Below the pieces are notes generated by a model that searched no databases, was not told the origin of the DNA, and saw nothing but the letters and a program-made list of their open reading frames with translations. The position numbers were made by a program, and so were the translations under genes. From the NCBI RefSeq assembly GCF_010983895.1, contig NZ_CP048836.1:3348001-3412000 (forward strand): 64,000 bases of DNA, given 5' to 3'. This DNA is from Nitrogeniibacter mangrovi (GTDB lineage Bacteria > Pseudomonadota > Gammaproteobacteria > Burkholderiales > Rhodocyclaceae). Positions 40,930 to 48,615 of the stretch are shown piece after piece. Position 1 is the stretch's first letter. Each line of letters starts with the position of its first letter.

Positions 40930-40964
40930 GGTCAATTACCGTCTCGTATCGACAACGCCGCATC

Positions 40965-42242
40965 ATGGACATCGCAAGCTACATGCAGACCGTCGGCCAG
41001 CAGGCCCGCGCCGCTTCACGCGTGCTCGCCGCCGCCACCACCGACGCCAAGAACCAGGCGCTGAGCGCCATTGCCAGCCGCCTGCGCTCGAGCAAGGACG
41101 CGCTGCTGAGCGCCAACGCCGCGGACCTCGCCCAGGCCCGGGACGACGGCCTGGAGCCCGCCCTGGTCGACCGCCTCACGCTCACCGAAAAAGGCATCGA
41201 GGCCATGGCCCAGGGCCTGGAGCAGATCGCCGCCCTGCCGGACCCGGTGGGCGAGATCACCGACGTCAAACGCCGCCCGAGCGGCATCCAGGTGGGCAAG
41301 ATGCGCGTGCCGCTGGGGGTGATCGGCATCATCTACGAGGCCCGCCCCAACGTGACCGCGGACGCGGCCGGCCTGTGCCTCAAATCGGGCAACGCCGCCA
41401 TCCTGCGCGGCGGCAAGGAGGCCATCCACAGCAATCAGGCCATCGCCGCCTGCGTGCGCGCCGGCCTGGGCGATGCCGGCCTGCCGGACACCGCGGTGCA
41501 GGTGATCGAAACCACCGACCGGGCCGTCGTCGGCCAGCTCATCACCCTGCCCGAGTATGTGGACGTGATCGTGCCGCGCGGCGGCAAGGGCCTGATCGAG
41601 CGCATCTCGCGCGAGGCGCGCGTGCCGGTGATCAAGCACCTGGACGGGAACTGTCATGTCTACGTGCACACGGCCGCCGATGCGGACAAGGCCGTGGCCA
41701 TCGTCGAAAACGCCAAGACCCAGCGCTACGGCACCTGCAACACCGCAGAATCCCTGCTGATCGACGCCGCCATCGCCGATGCCCAGCTGCCGCGCATCGG
41801 CCAGATGCTGGCCGACAAGGGCGTGACCCTGCGTGCCTGTGCGCAAAGCCTGGCGATCCTGCGTGCGGCGGGCGTCGATCCGCGCCATCTCGAAGCCGCC
41901 CAGGAGAGCGACTGGTCCGAGGAATATCTCGCGCCGATCATCGCGGTGCGCGTGGTCGACGGGCTCGATGCGGCCATCGAGCACATCAACCGCTACAGCT
42001 CCGGGCACACCGAGAGCATCGTCTCCGAGAACTACACCGCCGCCATGCGCTTCCTGCGCGAGGTCGATTCCGCCTCGGTCATGATCAACGCCTCCACCCG
42101 CTTCGCCGACGGCTTCGAGTACGGGCTGGGCGCCGAGATCGGCATCTCCACCGACAAGATCCACGCGCGCGGCCCGGTCGGCCTCGAAGGGCTCACCAGC
42201 CAGAAATGGATCGTGTTCGGCAACGGCGAGGTGCGCCGCTGA
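40965..42242 (+). CDS. proA: Gamma-glutamyl phosphate reductase
   Basis: 425 residues. Second step of proline synthesis: reduces gamma-glutamyl phosphate to glutamate semialdehyde with NADPH. Aldehyde-dehydrogenase fold with [30 protein letters not shown] and the catalytic Cys258 in [26 protein letters not shown] is the expected C-terminal motif. The ATG at 40965 (MDIASYM) is chosen over the longer open frame, which would run back into holA. proB is not next to it in this window. Confidence 0.97.
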   Translation: MDIASYMQTVGQQARAASRVLAAATTDAKNQALSAIASRLRSSKDALLSANAADLAQARDDGLEPALVDRLTLTEKGIEAMAQGLEQIAALPDPVGEITDVKRRPSGIQVGKMRVPLGVIGIIYEARPNVTADAAGLCLKSGNAAILRGGKEAIHSNQAIAACVRAGLGDAGLPDTAVQVIETTDRAVVGQLITLPEYVDVIVPRGGKGLIERISREARVPVIKHLDGNCHVYVHTAADADKAVAIVENAKTQRYGTCNTAESLLIDAAIADAQLPRIGQMLADKGVTLRACAQSLAILRAAGVDPRHLEAAQESDWSEEYLAPIIAVRVVDGLDAAIEHINRYSSGHTESIVSENYTAAMRFLREVDSASVMINASTRFADGFEYGLGAEIGISTDKIHARGPVGLEGLTSQKWIVFGNGEVRR

Positions 42243-42276
42243 CATTTGGCACGATCGTTCGCAAGCCTGTTAGGAT

Positions 42277-42308
42277 GGGCGGGTGTCGCGCAGGGGCGGC
42301 ACCCGCCC
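42277..42308 (+). terminator. Possible terminator or leader hairpin between proA and the chalcone-isomerase-like gene
   Basis: A 9-base stem, GGGCGGGTG with CACCCGCCC, 14-base loop, followed by TGTGTCTTTC in place of a pure T-run. It ends 20 bases before the next ATG. It could end proA transcription or lie in the leader of the next gene. Confidence 0.4.
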
Positions 42309-42328
42309 TGTGTCTTTCTGGAGACTCC

Positions 42329-42895
42329 ATGAGAACCCTCACCGCCCTCCTGTGCTGCCTTTTCACCCTGCTCGCCCACGCCACCACCGAGGTGGCCGGC
42401 ATCCGGTTTCAGGATTCGGCCACCATCGGCGAACACACGCTCGCCCTCAACGGCGCCGGCCTGCGCACGAAATTCTTCTTCAAGATCTACGCCGTCGGCC
42501 TCTATCTGCCGTCCAGGGCAACCACCGCCGCGGCGGCCCTGGAGGATACCGGCGCCAAACGCATCGATCTGACCCTGCTGCGCGACCTCTCCGCCAGGAA
42601 ATTCGTCGACGCCCTCGACGCCGGGCTGGAAAAAAACCTGAGCGCGACGGAAATGGCCGCGCTGAAGCCCCGCATCACCCAATTCACCCAGACCCTGCTG
42701 GCCCTCGGCGAGGCCCATGAAGGCACCCGCATCCAGATCGACTACACACCCACGCGCGGCACCCAGCTCGTCGTCGCCGGGCAGGACGCGGGGGCCCCGA
42801 TCGCCGGCGCCGAATTCTTCGACGCCCTGCTGCGGGTATGGATCGGCGCCCATCCGGCGCAGGACGACCTGAAGGCCAGACTGCTGGGGCGGTAG
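42329..42895 (+). CDS. Exported chalcone-isomerase-like protein
   Basis: 188 residues with a signal peptide (MRTLTALLCCLFTLLAHA). The mature protein matches bacterial chalcone-isomerase-like proteins: VAGIRFQDSATIGEHTLALNGAGLRTKFFFKIYAVGLYLP, then LRDLSARKFVDAL and IAGAEFFDALLRVWIG. Each segment is typical of the Chalcone_3 group, whose members are mostly periplasmic and of unknown biochemical role (fatty-acid binding has been proposed for relatives). Flavonoid isomerisation is not implied. GGAG precedes the ATG at 42329. Confidence 0.88.
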   Translation: MRTLTALLCCLFTLLAHATTEVAGIRFQDSATIGEHTLALNGAGLRTKFFFKIYAVGLYLPSRATTAAAALEDTGAKRIDLTLLRDLSARKFVDALDAGLEKNLSATEMAALKPRITQFTQTLLALGEAHEGTRIQIDYTPTRGTQLVVAGQDAGAPIAGAEFFDALLRVWIGAHPAQDDLKARLLGR

Positions 42896-42940
42896 GGCCT
42901 GGGATCTTCGCACCTGCCCGCCGCTATGGCATACTTGAGC

Positions 42941-43046
42941 GCTTATGGCGTTCACTTCGCCATGTCGTTTGCTCTGGGGTAGAGCAATCGGGTCGGCGTG
43001 GCCTTCGGGCCGCGCCGCACCCACCCGCCGCTTGATTCCCCCCGAT
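42941..43046 (+). ncRNA. Candidate structured RNA or 5' leader of ogt (three tandem hairpins)
   Basis: Three perfect stems follow one another in the gap before ogt: ATGGCG-N7-CGCCAT (42945-42963), TTGCTCT-N5-AGAGCAA (42969-42987), and a 10-base stem capped by TTCG (42994-43017). ATCGGG at 42987-42992 can also pair with CCCGAT at 43041-43046, enclosing the third hairpin. A CATACT (42930-42935) could be a -10 box. I do not recognise an Rfam class, and high G+C favours chance hairpins, so this is a candidate only. Confidence 0.3.
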
Positions 43047-43067
43047 CCGAGCGCGCAGAATCCCCCC

Positions 43068-43532
43068 ATGCCGTTTGCCGCCATTCTCCCTGCCCCCTTC
43101 GGTGCGCTCGGTATCGACTGCGCCGGCGAGCAGCTCGCCGAAATCCGCTTCCTGCCCCCCGGCACCCGCAGCCACGCACCGGAAACGCCCTTGGCGCGGG
43201 AGGCCTGCGCGCAACTGGCGCGCTGGCTCGACGATCCGACACACGCCTTCGATCTGCCCCTCCGGCCGGCTGGCACCGCGTTCCAGCGCCGGGTGTGGGC
43301 CGCGATCGCGGCCATCCCGGCCGGTCAGGTGCGCACCTACGGCGAGCTGTCCACCGACCTCGAAAGCGCGGCCCGGGCCGTGGGCCAGGCCTGTGGTGCC
43401 AACCCCTTCCCCATCGTCATTCCCTGCCATCGGGTCGTCGCGCGCGATGCGCTGGGCGGCTTCGCGAACGCGCGGGGTGGCTTCCTGATCGACACCAAGC
43501 GATGGCTGCTCCGTCACGAACGCCTCGCGTAA
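43068..43532 (+). CDS. ogt: Methylated-DNA-[protein]-cysteine S-methyltransferase
   Basis: 154 residues. Removes methyl groups from O6-methylguanine by a one-time transfer to its own cysteine. The active-site motif IPCHRVV is intact (Cys120), preceded by the helix-turn-helix FQRRVWAAIAAIPAGQVRTYGEL and the RAVGQACGANPFPI arginine-finger region. The ATG at 43068 gives a full family-length protein; the frame is open upstream across the hairpin region, but no similarity is seen there. The ribosome binding site is poor. Its end overlaps the xerD start by 31 bases in another frame. Confidence 0.93.
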   Translation: MPFAAILPAPFGALGIDCAGEQLAEIRFLPPGTRSHAPETPLAREACAQLARWLDDPTHAFDLPLRPAGTAFQRRVWAAIAAIPAGQVRTYGELSTDLESAARAVGQACGANPFPIVIPCHRVVARDALGGFANARGGFLIDTKRWLLRHERLA

Positions 43533-44437
43533 GCCCGCTCGGCACGACCGACCAGGCCGACCTGGACGCCTTCTGCGACGGCCTGTGGCTGGAGGACGGC
43601 CTCGCCCGCAACACCCTGGAATCGTATCGCCGCGACCTGGCCCAGTTCGCCCGCTGGCTGTCCAGCACCCGGCAGACGGCGCTGAGCGACGCCCGCACCG
43701 AGCACCTTCAAGCGTATCTGGCGGAGTTTTCGCGGCGCGCAAAGCCGGCAAGCCAGCGTCGTCTCCTCTCCGCCTGGCGCCGCTACTACCAGCGCCAGCT
43801 GCGCGATGGGCGTATCCGCCAAGATCCGAGCGCCGCGATCGATCCACCCCTGCCGGCGCAGCGCTTTCCCAAGACGCTCTCGGAAGGGGCTGTCGACGCC
43901 CTGCTGGAGGCGCCCGACGCCGACACCCCGCTCGGCCTGCGCGACAAGGCCATGCTCGAAACCCTCTACGCCACCGGCCTGCGGGTCTCCGAGCTGGTCG
44001 GCCTGCAGGTGTTCGAACTCAGTCTCAACGACGGCGTCGTCCGCGTGATGGGCAAGGGCGCCAAGGAGCGGCTGGTGCCCATCGGCGCCCAGGCCGGCGA
44101 CTGGCTGCGCCGCTACCTGTCCGCGGCCCGTCCGGCCATCCTTGCCGGGCGCCAGTCCGACGCCCTGTTCGTCACCCGTCAGGGCAAAGCCATGAGCCGG
44201 CAGATGTTCTGGCGCCTCATCAAACAATACGGTCTGGCCGCCGGGCTGGATCGCGACCGGCTCTCGCCGCACACGCTGCGTCACGCGTTCGCCACCCACC
44301 TGCTCAACCACGGCGCCGACCTGCGCGTCGTCCAGCTGCTGCTGGGCCACGCCGATATCTCCACCACGCAGATCTACACCCATGTCGCCCGCGCGCGCCT
44401 CAAGCAGCTGCACGCGATCCATCATCCACGCGGCTGA
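43502..44437 (+). CDS. xerD: Tyrosine recombinase XerD
   Basis: 311 residues. Site-specific recombinase that, with XerC, resolves chromosome dimers at dif. The N-terminal SAM-like DNA-binding domain begins LDAFCDGLWLEDGLARNTLESYRRDL. Catalytic residues are visible: Arg161 (TGLRVSELV), Lys in VMGKGAKERLVP, HTLRHAFATHLL, LLGHADISTTQIY with Tyr292. LGHADISTTQIYTHV is the XerD signature. The only in-frame ATG before the domain is at 43502, inside ogt, so the two genes overlap by 31 bases and are probably coupled. xerC is not in the window. Confidence 0.95.
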   Translation: MAAPSRTPRVSPLGTTDQADLDAFCDGLWLEDGLARNTLESYRRDLAQFARWLSSTRQTALSDARTEHLQAYLAEFSRRAKPASQRRLLSAWRRYYQRQLRDGRIRQDPSAAIDPPLPAQRFPKTLSEGAVDALLEAPDADTPLGLRDKAMLETLYATGLRVSELVGLQVFELSLNDGVVRVMGKGAKERLVPIGAQAGDWLRRYLSAARPAILAGRQSDALFVTRQGKAMSRQMFWRLIKQYGLAAGLDRDRLSPHTLRHAFATHLLNHGADLRVVQLLLGHADISTTQIYTHVARARLKQLHAIHHPRG

Positions 44438-44465
44438 TTCCCGCCGCCCCTCGCCCGACGCGCCC

Positions 44466-44954
44466 ATGAACGCCAAACACCCGGAAACACCCGCCACCCG
44501 CGCCCTGCGACACGAACGCATCGCCTTCGCGCCGCTCGTCTATACCTACGAGGACCATGGCGGCACCCGGGTCGCCGCTCACGCCCTGAATCTATCCGAA
44601 CACGCGGTCATCAAGACCCTCGTGATGGAAAATGAACAGGGCAAACCCCTGATCGTCCTGATGCACGGCGACCGGGATGTGGCTGTAAAAAAACTGGCCT
44701 CGCACATCGGCGCAAAAACCATTCACCCGTGCACGCCCGAGGTGGCGCAGAAGCACACGGGTTATCAGGTCGGCGGAACATCACCGTTCGGATTGCGAAA
44801 ATCGATGCCCATCTATTTGGAACGGAGCATCCTGGATTTGCCGCTCATTTACGTCAATGGCGGCAAACGCGGATTTCTGGTCGCCATTCACGCCCACGAC
44901 CTGATGCGCTCACTGCAGCCGGAAACCGTCGCGGTGGCGCGTCAGCCGGACTGA
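44466..44954 (+). CDS. ybaK: YbaK/EbsC-type aminoacyl-tRNA deacylase
   Basis: 162 residues. Hydrolyses mischarged tRNA, Cys-tRNA(Pro) in the characterised YbaK proteins. Conserved elements include VIKTLVMENEQGKPLIVLMHGD, the catalytic-pocket Lys in VAVKKLASHIGAK, and YQVGGTSPFGLRKSMPIYLE, a family signature (GGxSPxG). It lies 28 bases after xerD, so co-transcription is likely. The ATG at 44466 gives standard length. Confidence 0.93.
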   Translation: MNAKHPETPATRALRHERIAFAPLVYTYEDHGGTRVAAHALNLSEHAVIKTLVMENEQGKPLIVLMHGDRDVAVKKLASHIGAKTIHPCTPEVAQKHTGYQVGGTSPFGLRKSMPIYLERSILDLPLIYVNGGKRGFLVAIHAHDLMRSLQPETVAVARQPD

Positions 44955-45195
44955 TCGAGCGGCACTGCATCCCGCACAGTCCGTCCCCCGCAATCTCTTC
45001 CGCGAAGATATTCATGCGCCAACAGGGCGCGCAGATTTTCTTTTGAATACCTTTTCCAATAAGACGTCGGTTGATTTGAATTAAGGCTTGATGGCAGAAT
45101 CGCGGTGGCTGCCGTGATATTGCCGTAACGGCGGACCGAATCAATCATGATCTGCCCACGGCCAATCGCCAACACACCACTAACAAGGCCTCGAT
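44955..45195. promoter_or_regulatory. AT-rich leader of the H-NS-like gene
   Basis: 241 bases, much richer in A+T than the surroundings (about 45010-45110 especially). No promoter with both good boxes and spacing could be fixed. AT-rich DNA of this kind is the preferred binding target of H-NS proteins, so autoregulation is plausible. Confidence 0.35.
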
Positions 45196-45555
45196 ATGAA
45201 TATCAAGCTGAACGACATGACGGTGACCGAACTGCGCCGCCTGCGTGGCAAAGTAGACGCCGAGCTCAAGCGCCGCGATGACGTCGCGCGGAAGGAAGTC
45301 CTGAAACAGGTCAAGAAAATCGCTGCAGATCATGGCGTTTCACTCAGCGACGTACTCGCCGAAGCCAAGCCGGCACGGGCCGCACGCAAGACGACGACTC
45401 GCAAATCCGCCACAAAGGGCAAGCGCGTTCCGGTGAAATATCGCAATCCCGCCGACAGCAGCCAGGGATGGACGGGTCGCGGGCGCAAGCCACGCTGGGT
45501 CGAAGAATGGCTTGCAGGCGGAAAATCCCTGGACGACCTCTTGGTCAGCCAATAA
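45196..45555 (+). CDS. H-NS family nucleoid protein
   Basis: 119 residues. An N-terminal helical oligomerisation region (about 1-55, LRRLRGKVDAELKRRDDVARKEV) is followed by a basic linker (RAARKTTTRKSATKGKR) and the C-terminal DNA-binding domain PVKYRNPADSSQGWTGRGRK, PRWVEEWL. The GRGRKP loop inserts in AT-rich minor grooves. This is the short BpH3/Bv3F-like betaproteobacterial form. It silences AT-rich or foreign DNA. A strong terminator follows. Its own promoter region is AT-rich, which suits self-repression. Confidence 0.94.
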   Translation: MNIKLNDMTVTELRRLRGKVDAELKRRDDVARKEVLKQVKKIAADHGVSLSDVLAEAKPARAARKTTTRKSATKGKRVPVKYRNPADSSQGWTGRGRKPRWVEEWLAGGKSLDDLLVSQ

Positions 45556-45573
45556 TCACTGCCTGCCGGAAAT

Positions 45574-45603
45574 AAAAATGGCCGCCCCGGGGCGGCCATT
45601 TTT
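45574..45603. terminator. Bidirectional palindromic terminator
   Basis: A perfect 30-base palindrome between the convergent H-NS-like and folB genes: AAAAATGGCCGCCCC and its complement. Both strands yield a 10-base GC stem followed by T5. Its core CCGCCCCGGGGCGG is the same as in the terminator at 32085-32118. Confidence 0.92.
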
Positions 45604-45636
45604 ATTTCGGTGATGCGCGCTCATATTCGCTGCATT

Positions 45637-46011
45637 TCAGTCGGCATCGAAGATGGCGCGCCCGTCGCGCCCACGCTGGATATAGACGCCGACCCGGCGC
45701 ACGTCCTTCATGATGCCTATTTTGGCGATCCGGAGCTTGACCCACGGCGCATTGAACTCGTCGAACAGCAAGGCGACGACGAATTCCCCCAGCGTTTCGA
45801 TCAGGTTGAAATGGCGCTTCCCCAGTTCATCCCGGATCCGCTCGATCACCTTCGCATAGTCGATGGTGTCGTCGATATCATCGCGCTCGGCGGCCGCATC
45901 CGGCACACCGAAGGTCAGATTCAGTTCCAGGGTTTGTGCCGCCACCTGCTCTCGCGGATAAATGCCGACCCGCGCCTTGACGCGCAATTCTTCGATGAAG
46001 ATGAAATCCAT
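45637..46011 (-). CDS. folB: Dihydroneopterin aldolase
   Basis: 124 residues. Folate pathway: converts dihydroneopterin to 6-hydroxymethyl-dihydropterin and glycolaldehyde. [19 protein letters not shown] is the conserved N-terminus, with the catalytic Glu at 21, [13 protein letters not shown] the central helix, and LRIAKIGIM supplies the catalytic Lys. It is divergent from plsY with a 71-base gap, an arrangement common in beta- and gammaproteobacteria beside tsaD. Confidence 0.95.
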   Translation of the reverse strand: MDFIFIEELRVKARVGIYPREQVAAQTLELNLTFGVPDAAAERDDIDDTIDYAKVIERIRDELGKRHFNLIETLGEFVVALLFDEFNAPWVKLRIAKIGIMKDVRRVGVYIQRGRDGRAIFDAD

Positions 46012-46082
46012 GCGAACTCTCGACTAGAATTGCTGCCATTCTATCCGAACCGCCACGCCGCACCCGGCGCGCGTCCCACTGC

Positions 46083-46691
46083 ATGAATACCGTCACCCTC
46101 GGCTTCGTCCTGCTCGCCTATCTGATCGGCGCCGTCCCGTTCGCCGTCCTCGTCAGCAAAGGCTTCGGCCTGGCCGATCCGCGCGGCTACGGATCGGGCA
46201 ACCCCGGCGCCACCAACGTACTGCGCTCGGGCAACAAGCTCGCCGCCGTCCTCACCCTGCTGGGCGACGCACTCAAGGGCACGCTGGCGGTCTGGATCAT
46301 GGCGCGCTGGGGCAGCGATGCGCCCGTCGCCGTCGCCTCGGCCGGCCTGGCCGCCTTCATCGGCCACATCTTTCCGGTAACGCTTGGTTTCAAGGGCGGC
46401 AAGGGCGTGGCCACGGCGGTCGGGGTGCTGCTGGCGTTCAGTGGCTGGCTCGCGCTGGCCTGCGTGCTCATCTGGCTGCTCACCGCCATCGTCTCGCGCT
46501 ATTCCTCGCTCGCGGCACTGCTCGCCGCGCTGGCGGCGCCGCTGGTCGCCCAGGCCCTGATCGGCGTCCCCGCGATCACGGGCGCCTGCGTCGTCATGGC
46601 CGCGCTGCTGGTCTACCGCCATTCGGCCAACATCAGACGCCTGCTCGCCCGCACCGAACCGAAGATCGGCCAGAAGAAACAAGCCGGCTGA
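46083..46691 (+). CDS. plsY: Acyl-phosphate glycerol-3-phosphate acyltransferase
   Basis: 202 residues, about five membrane helices. Makes lysophosphatidic acid from acyl-phosphate at the inner membrane. The three family motifs are visible: [12 protein letters not shown] (motif 1), [19 protein letters not shown] (motif 2) and RYSSLAAL (motif 3). The C-terminus is basic ([11 protein letters not shown]). Stops 9 bases before the convergent tsaD end. Confidence 0.95.
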   Translation: MNTVTLGFVLLAYLIGAVPFAVLVSKGFGLADPRGYGSGNPGATNVLRSGNKLAAVLTLLGDALKGTLAVWIMARWGSDAPVAVASAGLAAFIGHIFPVTLGFKGGKGVATAVGVLLAFSGWLALACVLIWLLTAIVSRYSSLAALLAALAAPLVAQALIGVPAITGACVVMAALLVYRHSANIRRLLARTEPKIGQKKQAG

Positions 46692-46700
46692 TCCGCGGGC

Positions 46701-47717
46701 TCAGGCGGCGGGCGCGACCACCGTATCGAGCGGCCAGCGCGGCCGCACCGTGACCGCACCGCCGGCATGCCCCGCCGCCCCGGCCGCGAGCCGCATGGCA
46801 CCGGCGAACGCGATCATCGCGCCATTGTCGGTGCACAAGGCTGGCTCGGGGTAATAGACCCGCCAGCCACGCCGGGCGGTCATCTCGTCCAGGCGCGCAC
46901 GCAAGGCCTGGTTGGCGCCGACCCCGCCGGCCACCACGAGCCGTTTCAGCCCGGTCTGCTTCAGGGCCAGCTTCGCCTTGTGGGTCAGCACATCGACGAC
47001 CGCTGCCTGAAACTCGGCCGCCAGATCCGCCGGCGCGGCGCCTTCGCCTCGCAGCACCGTCATCACCGCGGTCTTCAAGCCACTGAAACTGAAGTTCAGG
47101 TCACCCGAATGGAGCATGGGCCGGGGCAGGCTGAACCGACCCGCGCGGCCCTGGTCGGCCAGCTGCGCCAGCGCCGGCCCGCCCGGGTAAGGCAGACCCA
47201 TGACTTTCGCGGTCTTGTCGAAGGCCTCGCCGGCGGCGTCGTCCACCGACTCCCCCAACAGCTGGTAACGCCCCACGCCATCGACCCGCATCAACTGGGT
47301 ATGCCCCCCGGAGACCAGCAGCGCGACAAACGGAAACGCCGGCGCATCGGCTGCCAGCAGCGGTGAAAGGAGGTGCCCTTCGAGATGATGGATGGGCAGG
47401 GCCGGCACGCCCAGCGCCGCGGCCATGGCCTCGGCCGTGCCGGCCGCGACGAGCAGAGCCCCCGCCAGCCCCGGACCCGCCGTGTACGCAATGGCCTCGA
47501 GCGAATTCAGACCAAGCCCCGCATCGGCCATGACCTGGCGGATGAGGGCGGGCAGCCGGCGCACGTGATCCCGCGAGGCCAGCTCCGGCACCACGCCGCC
47601 GTAGGCGGCATGCAGATCGATCTGCGAGTGCACCCGATGGGCCAGCAGACCGCGCCCGGTCTCGTAGAGCGCCACGCCGGTTTCGTCACACGAACTTTCC
47701 AGTCCCAGTACGATCAT
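46701..47717 (-). CDS. tsaD: tRNA N6-adenosine threonylcarbamoyltransferase
   Basis: 338 residues. Transfers threonylcarbamoyl to A37 of ANN-decoding tRNAs, with TsaB/TsaE. Metal ligands are in the [10 protein letters not shown] motif, and [12 protein letters not shown] is the C-terminal Asp motif. The N-terminus is [17 protein letters not shown]. Three adjacent start codons (GTG 47723, ATG 47720, ATG 47717) are present; 47717 has the best spacing from GAGG. Divergent from rpsU. Confidence 0.96.
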   Translation of the reverse strand: MIVLGLESSCDETGVALYETGRGLLAHRVHSQIDLHAAYGGVVPELASRDHVRRLPALIRQVMADAGLGLNSLEAIAYTAGPGLAGALLVAAGTAEAMAAALGVPALPIHHLEGHLLSPLLAADAPAFPFVALLVSGGHTQLMRVDGVGRYQLLGESVDDAAGEAFDKTAKVMGLPYPGGPALAQLADQGRAGRFSLPRPMLHSGDLNFSFSGLKTAVMTVLRGEGAAPADLAAEFQAAVVDVLTHKAKLALKQTGLKRLVVAGGVGANQALRARLDEMTARRGWRVYYPEPALCTDNGAMIAFAGAMRLAAGAAGHAGGAVTVRPRWPLDTVVAPAA

Positions 47718-47780
47718 CATCACCTCGATTGTCCAGCCGCCATTCTAGCCGCTCCCCCCGGGCCGGACCACAATGTGGAC

Positions 47781-47809
47781 TTGGCAGCGGCGCCCCGAGA
47801 GAGTAGACT
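47781..47809 (+). promoter_or_regulatory. Promoter of the rpsU operon
   Basis: -35 TTGGCA (47781-47786), 17-base spacer, -10 TAGACT (47804-47809). It drives rpsU and probably the yqeY-dnaG-rpoD block. Confidence 0.7.
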
Positions 47810-47848
47810 TCGCGGTTTTCCGTACATTTTCAGGCGAAGGAACAGGCA

Positions 47849-48061
47849 ATGCCGGGCATCCGCGTTAAAGAAAACGAGCCGTTTGAAGTAGCCATCCGCC
47901 GCTTCAAGCGCACCATCGAAAAGGCAGGCACGCTGACCGAGCTGCGTTCCCGCGAGTTCTACGAAAAACCGACGGCCGAGCGCAAGCGCAAGCTGGCTGC
48001 TGCAGTCAAGCGCCATCACAAGCGCCTGCGCAGCCAGATGCTGCCGCCCAAGATGTACTGA
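47849..48061 (+). CDS. rpsU: 30S ribosomal protein S21
   Basis: 70 residues. Starts [21 protein letters not shown], the S21 signature, with the basic C-terminal helix. AAGGAA lies before the ATG. First gene of the classical macromolecular-synthesis operon rpsU-dnaG-rpoD, here with a yqeY-type gene inserted, as is normal in betaproteobacteria. Confidence 0.97.
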   Translation: MPGIRVKENEPFEVAIRRFKRTIEKAGTLTELRSREFYEKPTAERKRKLAAAVKRHHKRLRSQMLPPKMY

Positions 48062-48149
48062 GCCGGTTCGGCCAGTCTTCTCACCACGACCGGCGCGGCC
48101 ATCGCTGCGTCCGTCGTGGTTTTTGCGTTTTCAGGTCAGGAGTTCCGCC

Positions 48150-48596
48150 ATGTCGCTCAAACTTCGTATCCAGGATGACATGAAGGCCGCCATGCGCGCG
48201 CGCGACAGCGAGCGCCTCGGCGCCCTGCGTTTCCTGCTCGCCGCCATCAAGCAGCGGGAAGTGGATTCTCAGGCCGAACTGGACGACGCCGGCGTCACCG
48301 CCGTCATCGAGAAGCAGCTCAAGCAGCGACGGGATTCGGCCACCCAGTATGCCGATGCCGGGCGTACCGATCTGGCCGACAAGGAGAACTTCGAGATCAC
48401 CGTACTCGAAGCCTACATGCCGGCGCAGATGAGCGAAGCCGAGATCGATTCGGCGGTCGCCCAGGCCGTCGCCAGCACCGGCGCCAGCTCGCCGGCGGAC
48501 ATGGGCAAGGTGATGGGCGCGCTCAAGGGCGCCCTGGCCGGCCGCGCCGACATGGGACTCGTCTCCGCCCGCGTCAAGCACGCCCTCGCCCGCTGA
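48150..48596 (+). CDS. GatB/YqeY domain protein
   Basis: 148 residues. MSLKLRIQDDMKAAMRARDSERLGALRFLLAAIKQ is the typical start and EAYMPAQMSEAEIDSAV the conserved linker; MGKVMGALK is the C-terminal motif. Its domain is shared with the tail of amidotransferase subunit GatB and is thought to contact tRNA, but the free protein has no settled role. TCAGGAG lies before the ATG at 48150; an upstream in-frame ATG is less well supported. Confidence 0.92.
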   Translation: MSLKLRIQDDMKAAMRARDSERLGALRFLLAAIKQREVDSQAELDDAGVTAVIEKQLKQRRDSATQYADAGRTDLADKENFEITVLEAYMPAQMSEAEIDSAVAQAVASTGASSPADMGKVMGALKGALAGRADMGLVSARVKHALAR

Positions 48597-48615
48597 CCTC
48601 CGCAGGGCACCGGCC

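Noticed and set aside
42246-42262. Possible sigma-54 promoter TTGGCACG...TTCGC before the chalcone-isomerase-like gene
   Set aside because: The GG and GC elements are 11 bases apart instead of 10 and the -12 box is TTCGC, not TTGC. A sigma-70 reading with TTGGCA as -35 is equally possible.
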